Assembly: GCA_003647645.1 (NCBI GenBank)
Contig: QMNG01000006.1
Coordinates: 1-36,072 of the forward strand
Reading direction: 5' to 3'
DNA length: 36,072 nt
DNA from: a candidate division Kazan bacterium
GTDB lineage: Bacteria > Patescibacteriota > Kazan-3B-28
Shown piece by piece: positions 8,732 to 17,798 of this stretch. Each line of letters starts with the position of its first letter. Position 1 is the first letter of the stretch. A program made the position numbers and the translations under genes. The notes under the pieces were generated by a model that saw only the letters and a list, made by a program, of their open reading frames with translations, had not been told where the DNA came from and ran no database searches.

Positions 8732-9397
8732 TCATGATTCATGATTCAGAATCTTTTTCAGCTTAGATGGAAGTGGAGCAACAAACTCGCGTTTTTTACC
8801 CGCAGAATCTATAAAGGATATTTGGTAAGCGTGGAGAAACTGAAAATCAAACGTATCATCCCTTTTGCCATAGGTTTTATCACCGACTATGGGGTGTCCA
8901 ATACTGGCTAGATGAATTCGAATCTGGTGAGTGCGCCCTGTTTGGGGACATACCCTGAGATAGGTGAACCCCGGTTTATATTTAATGACTTCATATTTAG
9001 TTTCAGCCGGCTTACCGGCTTCAGCAGGTTCAAAAGTGGTTTTTTTGACTAGGCCACGAGCCAGGGGAATTTTAATAATGCCTCGACGGGGCGTCACTTT
9101 GCCATGCACCAAAGCTAAGTATTCCTTCTTTATTCGTCTGGTTTTAAATAAATTCTTCAGATGGTCAAAGCTTGCTTGGTTTTTGGCAACCAGCAAAACC
9201 CCCGAGGTTTCCTTGTCCAAACGATGCAATAATCCGTATCGTTTGCCCTTTAGCGGAGAATCGGGAAAATGCTTGACGATCAGATCGGTTAGAGTTTTAG
9301 CGGTTTTTACGCCTTCATGCACAACCAAACCGCTGGGCTTATTTATGACCAGTATATTTTTGTCTTCAAATATAATATCTAGTTCATCTGCTGCCAT
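8732..9397 (-). CDS. rluD: RluA/RluD-family 23S rRNA pseudouridine synthase
   Basis: HRLDKETSGVLLVAKN, GRTHQIRIHLASIGHPIVGDKTYG. Confidence 0.88.
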   Translation of the reverse strand: MAADELDIIFEDKNILVINKPSGLVVHEGVKTAKTLTDLIVKHFPDSPLKGKRYGLLHRLDKETSGVLLVAKNQASFDHLKNLFKTRRIKKEYLALVHGKVTPRRGIIKIPLARGLVKKTTFEPAEAGKPAETKYEVIKYKPGFTYLRVCPQTGRTHQIRIHLASIGHPIVGDKTYGKRDDTFDFQFLHAYQISFIDSAGKKREFVAPLPSKLKKILNHES

Positions 9398-9821
9398 GTG
9401 CGTACAAAAACTTTATTACAATCAGTATGATCCCCGAAAAAATAAAAATATCAGCCAAATTAATGGTGGTAATGCCGAAGCAGCCCCAGTAATCTGCTAC
9501 ATTGCCGTTAAACAGCAGCCTCTCAAATAAGTTGCTGACACCCCCGCCTAATAACAGGCCAAATGCCAAACTGATAACTGTATCTTTGGCGGCTAACCGA
9601 AAATACCAAACTACAATAAGAATCAAAAACAACGCCACCGCTGCTATTATTAGCCATTTGGGCAGAATAATATTAAACGCCAACCCGGGGTTATAGATAA
9701 TTTTGTCCGAAAAGTTTAAGCGCACCAGTTGCGATACCAATACGGCAGCAATCCAGGTCCCATAAAACATACCTAGCCCGGCGCTGCTCGACTGAGGAGA
9801 GGTGCGGTGATTCATCGGCAT
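9384..9821 (-). CDS. lspA: Lipoprotein signal peptidase (signal peptidase II)
   Basis: Four TM segments; NPGLAFN, GGGVSNLFERLLFNGNVADYW, INLADIFIF correspond to LspA motifs with both catalytic Asp positions. Confidence 0.85.
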   Translation of the reverse strand: MPMNHRTSPQSSSAGLGMFYGTWIAAVLVSQLVRLNFSDKIIYNPGLAFNIILPKWLIIAAVALFLILIVVWYFRLAAKDTVISLAFGLLLGGGVSNLFERLLFNGNVADYWGCFGITTINLADIFIFSGIILIVIKFLYAHGSR

Positions 9822-9833
9822 AATAAAACTATA

Positions 9834-10202
9834 TTATTTATCCATTCGGGTGCGAGCTGCAGGATAGGTTTTTAAACGCTCTTCGCTGATCCATTCCCCG
9901 GTATCTTCACACCTGCCGTAGGTGCCCTTATCTATTTTGCTCAATGCTAATTTGATTTCGTCCAGAGACTTATCCAAATCATCTACTCTTGATACTCGTT
10001 CCTGCAGGGCCTCCGCCTCGACCCCACTGTCAATGCTATCCTCGACACTGCCCTCGTCATATTCCGGCTGCAGAGCAATATATTTGCCCGAAGCTTCGTC
10101 GAATTCAGAAATGGTTGCAAGCTCTTTTTCAATTTCAGCCTTCCGCCTTTTAAGATCTTGTTTACGTGCTTCTATAAATTCCGGACTATAGCGCGACATC
10201 AT
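9834..10202 (-). CDS. DksA/TraR-family protein with degenerate zinc finger
   Basis: Coiled-coil N-terminus plus LSKIDKGTYGRCEDTGEWISEERLKTYPAARTRMDK; SD-like AGGAT upstream. Confidence 0.85.
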   Translation of the reverse strand: MMSRYSPEFIEARKQDLKRRKAEIEKELATISEFDEASGKYIALQPEYDEGSVEDSIDSGVEAEALQERVSRVDDLDKSLDEIKLALSKIDKGTYGRCEDTGEWISEERLKTYPAARTRMDK

Positions 10203-10217
10203 AGTAATTATCCTTTC

Positions 10218-11240
10218 TTATGCGTTAACTTTACCTTCTAATATTTGTACTACTCTGGCTAATTTAGACTTAGTCCCCAACAAGATCAGCCTATCTCCTG
10301 CTTCAATTATGGCATCACCGACAGGATTGATAATAGCGTTGCCGTCGGGTTTGTGGATAGCCAGTACCGTAGCGCCATAAGTTCGGTTCGATAACCGATC
10401 GGCAATGCTGTGCCCGGCGACTACAGATGACTCCGCTACTATAACATCGTCTATTTCCACTTCGGAGTTCGCCAAATCCTGCACATCATCCAAAAAATCA
10501 GCCACGGTTGGATTGAGAGCAAAGTTAGCCATACGGAACGCTCCGATTTGGTGCGGCAGCACTACCCGATTGGCGCCAATCTTGGACAATTTGGCCGGCG
10601 AGCTGCCCTGGTTAGCCCGCGCCACGATAAAAATGTCATTATTTAGTGATTTTGCCGTAATAATAGTCAAAACAGCATCGCTGTCCCGTCCCAGCGCTAC
10701 AATAATCGTCTTGGCATCCATCGTTCCGGCGCGTTTCAAGGTCTCTTCCTCTGTAGAATCGCCCATTAAACACAGGTATCCAGCTCTCTTGCATCGCTCA
10801 AATGACTCCAAATTTTTTTCGATAACTACAAAACTAACCCCCTCTTTGGCTAGTTCCAGAGCGATTTGCCTACCCACTCTGCCAAAGCCGGCGATGATGT
10901 AGTGATCGGACAAGTTTTTTAGTGTCTTTTCCAATTTACGCGATTCTAAATTCTCTTCTAGTTTATCCTCTATTACATATTCTCCCAATAGCCGCAGGAC
11001 ATAATAGAGAGTCACCAACCCAAAAACAATCAGCAGAATTGTAAAAATTGTTCCCGAGGGTGATAGCTCGTGCACTTCGCGAAAGCCGACTGTAGCCAAA
11101 GTTATCACCACCATATAGAAGGCATCCAAGAAGTTCCAACCCTCAATCAACATAAACCCGAGTGTGCCAACGCTAACCATGACCAATATTAAAACGGCCA
11201 GTCCAGCTAAATTAACTTTGCGATTTTTTGTTTTGTCCAT
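10218..11240 (-). CDS. Ion channel plus TrkA-N (RCK)/TrkA-C protein, potassium channel family
   Basis: Two-TM pore region (VVITLATVGFREVHELSPSGTIFTILLIVFG), Rossmann HYIIAGFGRVGRQIALELAKEGVSFVVIEKN, C-terminal TrkA-C. Confidence 0.88.
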   Translation of the reverse strand: MDKTKNRKVNLAGLAVLILVMVSVGTLGFMLIEGWNFLDAFYMVVITLATVGFREVHELSPSGTIFTILLIVFGLVTLYYVLRLLGEYVIEDKLEENLESRKLEKTLKNLSDHYIIAGFGRVGRQIALELAKEGVSFVVIEKNLESFERCKRAGYLCLMGDSTEEETLKRAGTMDAKTIIVALGRDSDAVLTIITAKSLNNDIFIVARANQGSSPAKLSKIGANRVVLPHQIGAFRMANFALNPTVADFLDDVQDLANSEVEIDDVIVAESSVVAGHSIADRLSNRTYGATVLAIHKPDGNAIINPVGDAIIEAGDRLILLGTKSKLARVVQILEGKVNA

Positions 11241-11390
11241 CCCGCTATAAATTAAACATGGAATATCTTTCTGGAATTAATATTTATAGGTAAGCATTCG
11301 TCCATTCACTGGCTAACTATATTGTAATCTATTATCTCCGCCAGATTCGTAACAGAACTCAAGTAACAGCTAAACCAAATTTCTTCCAGT

Positions 11391-11795
11391 TTAAGTAAAA
11401 CTCAAGAACGACATAACGACAACAGCTACAATAATCAATGACACAACTACATACAACAGCCATACTCCCAGCCAGATGGCATTGGTAACAGCCAATTTTT
11501 TGACCTGAAACTTTGGAATAAACAACAAAATAACAAATATAGCTGTAATAATTATTGAACTAACATTCACCAGCCAGACTTGCCACGATACTCCGCTGGC
11601 ATTGATCAGAGCAATAAATTTATCCGGATTATCGGAGAGGATATTGGTATCCAGAATTGCTTTAGTAGCGGTCTGAATCCTAAACAACTGGCATAAATTC
11701 AAAATTAAAACACCCAGCAACAAAAAATCCCCCACTAGTAAGACGGCACGAGTGCGATTACTTATCCGTTTTGCTTTCAAGCTTTTTCGATTCAT
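11391..11795 (-). CDS. Hypothetical integral membrane protein (about 3 TM)
   Basis: ORF with three hydrophobic segments; overlaps rmuC 3' end. Confidence 0.65.
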   Translation of the reverse strand: MNRKSLKAKRISNRTRAVLLVGDFLLLGVLILNLCQLFRIQTATKAILDTNILSDNPDKFIALINASGVSWQVWLVNVSSIIITAIFVILLFIPKFQVKKLAVTNAIWLGVWLLYVVVSLIIVAVVVMSFLSFT

Positions 11796-12750
11796 AATTA
11801 GTCAAAGATAGCGCCTCTCCGCGAATTTTACTGACGATTTGCTGGTATTCGTCATAGGCGTTTTTAATCATGACATTGCCTTTGGCCACTTTGTTATCCA
11901 GAATATCATCCATCTTCGACAGAGACAGGCCGAGATTCTCCAAAAATATTTTAACCCTCTCTTCATCTATCCGCGCACTGTGCTTCCTTTGCAAATCCAA
12001 AAAGGAAAGAATGTAAGGAATCGTCATGCTGTAGGGCACGATGATAACATGGTAGTCGCGGTGCGCCCGAATGATCGATTCCTTTAAAATATAGTGCAAG
12101 GAATCCGGCACAGCCATAATCGCCGACTCGTACGTTACCGGCGGAGAGATATAGGTGCTAACCTCGCGAGCTTTGCGCAGCACTTCTATCTCAATTTTAC
12201 GGATAATCTTAAGTTTGGCATCCTCATCATTTGATTGATGAAGCATACTCAACTCATCAACAGCAACCATCTTTGAATCGACTGGCAGAATTCTTCCGTC
12301 CGGCAACTTCAGCCCGAACTCCACCACCTTGCTGCCAACTTTAAAATCATAGACCATCGTACCTTGGGGGAATAATTTTAAAATCTCACGAATAATATTT
12401 TCGCCGGCCATTCCTTTGGACTTAGATCCCCGCATTACACTTTCGATACCCTTGGTCGCTGCTAAAATATTTTGAAAATAATCCTGGTCGCGTTCCCGAC
12501 GTTCCCGATGCTCCGTTACAAGGTCCTTAAGATTGTCCGTACTAGAGCGGATTTCAGACTTCAAATCACGCTGAATTTCCTGAGCCGCCCGCTGCTCAGT
12601 TTTAATTTGGTCAACCATCCTGATTAAATCATTAATAATTTTCGCAGCTCCTTCTGATGTTGATACGTTCGGCCTGCGCATAATCAGCACAGCCAGCGCT
12701 ATTAATAGCGATAGCCCCAAAACTAAAATGATTATCATTTCAATTCCCAT
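11758..12750 (-). CDS. rmuC: DNA recombination protein RmuC family
   Basis: N-terminal TM, coiled coil, FPQGTMVYDFKVGSKVVEFGLKLPDGRILPVDSKM, HVIIVPYSMTIPYI. Confidence 0.88.
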   Translation of the reverse strand: MGIEMIIILVLGLSLLIALAVLIMRRPNVSTSEGAAKIINDLIRMVDQIKTEQRAAQEIQRDLKSEIRSSTDNLKDLVTEHRERRERDQDYFQNILAATKGIESVMRGSKSKGMAGENIIREILKLFPQGTMVYDFKVGSKVVEFGLKLPDGRILPVDSKMVAVDELSMLHQSNDEDAKLKIIRKIEIEVLRKAREVSTYISPPVTYESAIMAVPDSLHYILKESIIRAHRDYHVIIVPYSMTIPYILSFLDLQRKHSARIDEERVKIFLENLGLSLSKMDDILDNKVAKGNVMIKNAYDEYQQIVSKIRGEALSLTNYESKKLESKTDK

Positions 12751-12816
12751 TCCGCCAATTAAAATTCATTGCTTATAACCAATACCATCGTAGAAAAATT
12801 TATTCAATTTAATTAA

Positions 12817-13689
12817 TTATTCATCTCTATTTTTAAATTGGTTAAGTGGGCTTTTTTGTCTTAACCACCAAACACTCAAAGCAATTATGGCCAGGCTCGC
12901 CCATTGGGCTATAGTAAGAAACCACCAGTGATCGCTGTCTATCCGCACAAATTCAACTGCAAACCTCAAGCTACTATATAGTATCAGATACCAAGCCAAA
13001 ACACCGCCATCCTTGAGACGCAGCTTGAGCAAACGTAACAATATAAAAAATATGATGAAGCTGCCAACCGCTTCATATAGGAAAGTGGGATGAAAATGGG
13101 TGAATTCCTCCAAACCCAGAGGCCGGCTCTGTGGGCTAACATACATCTTCCACGGCAGATTAGTCGGGCCGCCAAACGCTTCTTGATTGAAAAAGTTGCC
13201 GAACCGTCCGATCGCCTGCCCTAAAATTATTGCTGGAACAAAAACATCGGCAACTTTTTTAAAATCTAACTTATATATCTTTGTTGCCCACAATGTGGTT
13301 AGCGCTCCCCCCAAGATCGCCCCGTGAATGCTCAATCCACCCTGAGTGATCAGCACAATCTCGGCCAAGTTATCAATATAGAGAGGCCATTTCAAAATCA
13401 CAAACATCAGCCTGGCACCAACAATACCACCAACTAAGCCCCAAATAACCACATTGAGCAATAAATCTGCATTTAAATTCCGCGACCCGGCCAAAGACCT
13501 AACCACTACAAAATATCCGATCAAAATGCTTAGAGCAATTAACATTCCATACCAACGAACACTAACTGGTCCTACTTCAAAAGCAACCGCGTCCACAATT
13601 TTGTCGCCAGCAAAATACGGAGCTAAAATAAAATAAATTACAACAATTAATGTAGCTCCCAGAGCGTACTTTAAGAATTTTTTATCCAT
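12817..13689 (-). CDS. lgt: Prolipoprotein diacylglyceryl transferase
   Basis: VRWYGMLIALSILIGYFVV, GGLSIHGAILGG, GRFGNFFNQEAFG, HPTFLYEAVGSF. Confidence 0.95.
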   Translation of the reverse strand: MDKKFLKYALGATLIVVIYFILAPYFAGDKIVDAVAFEVGPVSVRWYGMLIALSILIGYFVVVRSLAGSRNLNADLLLNVVIWGLVGGIVGARLMFVILKWPLYIDNLAEIVLITQGGLSIHGAILGGALTTLWATKIYKLDFKKVADVFVPAIILGQAIGRFGNFFNQEAFGGPTNLPWKMYVSPQSRPLGLEEFTHFHPTFLYEAVGSFIIFFILLRLLKLRLKDGGVLAWYLILYSSLRFAVEFVRIDSDHWWFLTIAQWASLAIIALSVWWLRQKSPLNQFKNRDE

Positions 13690-13874
13690 ATTAACTTGCC
13701 CTTTTATGTGAACCTATCTTATCATAAAGCGTTGGGGGGAAGCACCGCCACTCACTATTTATTTGGTATCTTGGAAAACTTCGCTTTATAATAAAGTAGA
13801 ATTAAAAACCAAGAGTCAGAGAATAAAAACAGAAGCAACCCACAATTTATAATTCTTAACTCCCCTCGGGGCAG

Positions 13875-13928
13875 ATCTCCGGTTCAAAAAACTTCAAAAC
13901 TCAGAAAAGACCGTTTTGTACCGGAGAT
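13875..13928 (+). promoter_or_regulatory. Hairpin in presumed 5' UTR of the 770-aa gene
   Basis: Arms ATCTCCGGTTCAAAA and TTTTGTACCGGAGAT (one internal mismatch) about 24 nt apart, 17 nt upstream of the ATG at 13945. Confidence 0.55.
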
Positions 13929-13944
13929 ATAGTTCAGACCCAGG

Positions 13945-16257
13945 ATGAACGAAAACGCAGAAACAATTCCAACAGTAACCAAGCCAAGCCTAGCTGCAAG
14001 AATAGGCAAGGTTCTGTCCCACCATGCCACCAAAAGCGGTTTTTCAACTGCCCTGGTTTACGAGCCAGACGAGGCAGCATTTTTGGAGCATGGCAGCCTA
14101 TATTTTGTAATTGATATCGCCAGTCCCAGCCCACTCTCGGCTGACATTGCCTATAATCTTATTGATATTATCAAGGAAGAGTACTACAGCGATCTGGCCT
14201 TAAGCGCCGGAGAAAGCTTTGAGAATGCTCTGAAAGCTGCCAACTCGGAACTAGCGGCTATCGCCAAAGAGGGAGAGAAGGATTGGATCGGCAAAATGAA
14301 CATAATAGTAGCTGCTGTCCAGGGCAAAAATATGTTCATTGTCCAACGCGGAACAGCTGAGGCTCACCTGCTCCGCCAAGGCAATATGACCAATCTCTCT
14401 AAGGGCATGTATACGCCGGGGGAAACCTATCGGCCGGAGGAAACCCTATCAAATCTTATAGAGGGAGAAATTGAAGTTGAAGATAAAATTGTCGTTAGCA
14501 CCTCAGAACTTTTCTATTATATTTCAATAGATAATCTCAAGCGGCTAATTGCTAATAACACCCCGGCCCAAGCGGCCAAGTCACTAGCAACTATGCTGGA
14601 GCAGGAAGACGAGATAAACCGAACCAGTGTTTTAATATCCGAATTTAATACGCCCGAACTATTGAGCCAAGAGGAAGAAACTGGACCCAGCGAAAACTGG
14701 GTTGGCAAACCGGCGGCGATTAAATCTAAGACCGCTCCGCGACGAGCCAGGGTTTGGCCTGCGGTGGCACCAAAAGAAATCAACAAATCCCAAACTGTTG
14801 AAGAGGCCATGGACACAACAGATGAAACTGCTGAGATAGTTGATGAGCCAACCCAGGCTAAAGAAAAAAGCCACCCCCGAGAGCGAGAGGCCATTGTTAT
14901 CAAAGAGGAAGAAGAAACCCTAAAGACAAAAAGATCTGCGCCCTCAATCAGGAGTTATCAGACAAAGGTTGGATTTGATTCAGACAAACTTAAAAATATT
15001 GGTGATATAACCCTGAAAATTGTTAAAGCCACAGGATTGATATTGCTGGCAATAGCAGATATAATTGCAACCTTTGTTGCCAATGTTGTTAAACAAATCA
15101 GAAAACAGCCCAACGGCGATAAAATCCTTATCGGTATTGCGGTGGTGCTGGCGGCGGTAATCGTAGTTTCCACTTTTGCGCTAGCCCGCGGATACAGCGG
15201 AAGAGTCAGCACCAGACAAGCCACCGCTGCTCTTACTGAAGCCCAGCAAAAGCGCGATGCGGCCCAGGCTTCGTTAATATATGAAGATGTAGTCAGAACC
15301 AGAACTCTGTTGGCCGAAGCGTATGTCTTGGCTGAGTCTGCCACCACCAATGCCCGGACCGAGAAGGAGGCCGCGCTCTTGTTGGCCGATTTGCGGGAAC
15401 AGCTTGACGATGTTAGCGCAGTCAATCGCTTCACCGGAGTTCAGCCGCTGGTTGATTTTGATGTTTTGTCCGCTCAGCTGGCATCCAGTGCTGGAAGCGA
15501 GGCAGCTGTTCAAATTGGCGAGTTAGTTATCTTGGGCGGCAATGTTTACACAATCGATCCGAGCAATAATAAGGTTTACAAATTTAAAACCTCCAGCGGC
15601 GAAGCAGTTATTTCAAATTCCCTGGTCAGCTCCAATAAGGCGTTATCCTTGGCTAGCGCGATGGGAGACAGTGAAATAATTTTCTATACTGTCCCACCAT
15701 CCATTTACAGTCTGAACCTAGTCAACAACAGCATGGTCAATGTGCCTTTGGATGAAGGAGATTGGAACAACGCTGACAATCTAATCGCCTACACTGATAA
15801 ACTTTACTTTTTAGACAGAGTTAACAGCCAAATCTGGAAGTATAAAAAAACGCCAGACAGTCAATATACCCAAATCGCTGCATACTTTGAAACCGGAGCA
15901 GCGGATCTAACTAAAGCCCTAGACTTCGCCATCGATGGAAATATTTTTGTTCTGTCAGATGGAAATATCATCGAAAAATATCTGGGCGGCGAAAAGATCG
16001 AGTTTGCTTTGGCAGAATTGCCCCATCCCTATCCTGCCCTCGGAAATATTACTCACATCTACACTGACGCGGCCAGCCAGCTTTATCTTTTGGATGCCAC
16101 TAACAACCGGGTGGTCAAATACGATAAAGAAGGCACCTACTTGGGCCAGTACATCTATGACAACATTGAAAATCCCCAAGATTTGTTTGTAGATGAGGCA
16201 ACTGGCTATATTTATCTGAGTGCCGGAACCAGTGTTTATCGGCTTCCGCTAGAGTAG
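13945..16257 (+). CDS. PP2C-like N-terminal domain, TM, extracellular NHL/beta-propeller-like C-terminal domain
   Basis: N-terminal ~230 aa resembles a PPM/PP2C fold; single TM (ILIGIAVVLAAVIVVSTFALARGY); C-terminal repeats such as NRVVKYDKEGTYLGQYIYDNIENPQDLFVDEATGYIYLS. Confidence 0.7.
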   Translation: MNENAETIPTVTKPSLAARIGKVLSHHATKSGFSTALVYEPDEAAFLEHGSLYFVIDIASPSPLSADIAYNLIDIIKEEYYSDLALSAGESFENALKAANSELAAIAKEGEKDWIGKMNIIVAAVQGKNMFIVQRGTAEAHLLRQGNMTNLSKGMYTPGETYRPEETLSNLIEGEIEVEDKIVVSTSELFYYISIDNLKRLIANNTPAQAAKSLATMLEQEDEINRTSVLISEFNTPELLSQEEETGPSENWVGKPAAIKSKTAPRRARVWPAVAPKEINKSQTVEEAMDTTDETAEIVDEPTQAKEKSHPREREAIVIKEEEETLKTKRSAPSIRSYQTKVGFDSDKLKNIGDITLKIVKATGLILLAIADIIATFVANVVKQIRKQPNGDKILIGIAVVLAAVIVVSTFALARGYSGRVSTRQATAALTEAQQKRDAAQASLIYEDVVRTRTLLAEAYVLAESATTNARTEKEAALLLADLREQLDDVSAVNRFTGVQPLVDFDVLSAQLASSAGSEAAVQIGELVILGGNVYTIDPSNNKVYKFKTSSGEAVISNSLVSSNKALSLASAMGDSEIIFYTVPPSIYSLNLVNNSMVNVPLDEGDWNNADNLIAYTDKLYFLDRVNSQIWKYKKTPDSQYTQIAAYFETGAADLTKALDFAIDGNIFVLSDGNIIEKYLGGEKIEFALAELPHPYPALGNITHIYTDAASQLYLLDATNNRVVKYDKEGTYLGQYIYDNIENPQDLFVDEATGYIYLSAGTSVYRLPLE

Positions 16258-16264
16258 TTTGTTT

Positions 16265-16288
16265 TGATACTTTTCTAGAAAAGTATCA
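16265..16288. repeat. 24-bp perfect palindrome TGATACTTTTCTAGAAAAGTATCA
   Basis: Read directly; lies 7 bp after the stop codon. Confidence 0.9.
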
Positions 16289-16295
16289 CAAAAGT

Positions 16296-16321
16296 CCCGG
16301 CTCATGTTCGTCGGGCTTTTT
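16296..16321 (+). terminator. Rho-independent terminator
   Basis: CCCGGC-tcatgttc-GTCGGG stem followed by CTTTTT. Confidence 0.75.
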
Positions 16322-16482
16322 CATTGGCTAAATCCTCTTACCGCTAATGGTCGAAACTCGGTTCATTCCTTCACCTCAAACATCTCCCCGCGGCAAGGAT
16401 TTAGCTCAATTCAAGACAACCCTCCTCCAATGGCCGGAGAAGGTTCTTTATATATTTTATAAAATGATAGAATAGACGCGAT

Positions 16483-16929
16483 ATGAAAATCATTAACCCC
16501 CAAGCTAAATTTAATTACCAGATTCTTGATACCATCGAAGCTGGTATTTCCCTATTAGGGGCTGAAGTAAAATCAGTTAGAGCTGGACAGGTCAGTTTAA
16601 AAGAAAGCTTCGCCAAAATAAAGAATAAGGAGATCTGGCTAATGGGCGCTCACATCGCCCCGTACAAACAAGGAACTCCAAAAAATTACGATCCAATTCG
16701 ACCCCGGAAACTGCTGTTGCACAAAAAAGAAATAAACCATCTCATTGGCAAACTCAATGAGCAGGGCTTGAGTTTAATCCCGATGAAGATGTATTCAAAG
16801 AAGAATAAGATCAAACTTGAGTTGGGATTGGGCAGAGGCAAGAAAAAATACGATAAGCGGGCATCGATTAAAGAAAGAGAGTTCAAGCGGACCCAACAGC
16901 GAGTTTTGAAATACAAAAAGAGAAAGTGA
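16483..16929 (+). CDS. smpB: SsrA-binding protein SmpB
   Basis: NYQILDTIEAGISLLGAEVKSVRAGQVSLKESFAKI...YDKRASIKEREFKR. Confidence 0.95.
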   Translation: MKIINPQAKFNYQILDTIEAGISLLGAEVKSVRAGQVSLKESFAKIKNKEIWLMGAHIAPYKQGTPKNYDPIRPRKLLLHKKEINHLIGKLNEQGLSLIPMKMYSKKNKIKLELGLGRGKKKYDKRASIKEREFKRTQQRVLKYKKRK

Positions 16930-16934
16930 GAATA

Positions 16935-17312
16935 TCAATCGCTTGGGCCTTGCCCCCAGGGTGTACCGCCGGGAGTTGGCAACGGCGGCGGCTTGGCAGA
17001 TGCAGATGTTTGGTCACTAGGGCCTTGTTCCCAAGGAGTTTGTGTAGGCGGCAAGGGGACGGGCAGATCACCGGAGGAATTGCCACTACTTGTTGGCGGG
17101 GCAATTTTTTCAAACTCTTCTGTGTAATCACCTATCCAATCGCCATCTCCTGAAAAATCGTACGGCGAAATATTTGTTTCATTTGAGGGGGTGATAATAA
17201 ATCTGGTTTTCCCATCAGGAGCGCCCCTATAATAAATAACCACTACAACAACAAGACCAATGGCAACAATCACGCCGATAATCCAGTAGATATTATTGCG
17301 TACGAATTCCAT
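16935..17312 (-). CDS. Small single-TM protein with Pro-rich tail ending in TPWGQGPSD
   Basis: N-terminal TM (IYWIIGVIVAIGLVVVVVIYY); two TPW[EG]QGPSD copies in the tail. Confidence 0.7.
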   Translation of the reverse strand: MEFVRNNIYWIIGVIVAIGLVVVVVIYYRGAPDGKTRFIITPSNETNISPYDFSGDGDWIGDYTEEFEKIAPPTSSGNSSGDLPVPLPPTQTPWEQGPSDQTSASAKPPPLPTPGGTPWGQGPSD

Positions 17313-17386
17313 CAGCCGAATTATAACATTCCAGATGTAAAACCAATAATATATACTATTTTGTTAGAAGAATCCTAAAGAGCCGA

Positions 17387-17644
17387 CTATGATTTCGACA
17401 GATACTCTCGTAATAATTGTTTAATCATTGTTCTGCCTTTATTGCTTTTGAGATATCGCTCCCGACGTAATGCATCGAATTTATCGACAAAAGATTCATA
17501 GAATATCAGATCAAATGGTTTGCGTATTCGTGTAGATAAATTCTTGCCGGAATTATGATCTAAAATCCGCTGCTTGAGATTTTCACTGAATCCAACATAA
17601 AAATTTTCGTCTACTTTACTACGGAGAATGTAAACATAGTACAT
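17387..17644 (-). CDS. GIY-YIG domain protein (UPF0213-like)
   Basis: MYYVYILRSKVDENFYVGFSENLKQRILDHNSGK...ERYLKSNKGR. Confidence 0.9.
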   Translation of the reverse strand: MYYVYILRSKVDENFYVGFSENLKQRILDHNSGKNLSTRIRKPFDLIFYESFVDKFDALRRERYLKSNKGRTMIKQLLREYLSKS

Positions 17645-17798
17645 ATAAATATTATAAAGCCCCGGAACCAGTCACTCCATTCCGGCCACGCCCTGAACCC
17701 ACTGCTGTGGTTCCAGGGTTCGGGGCACTCCCACTTTTCGATATTAATAATATAGTTCGTGGCGGCGCCACGAACCTGAACCGAAGGTGAGTGGTTCG

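Noticed and set aside
9384-9821. LspA with NLFER instead of NLxDR
   Set aside because: The catalytic Asp positions (VADYW, NLAD) are present; conservative Asp-to-Glu change is not strong evidence of altered function
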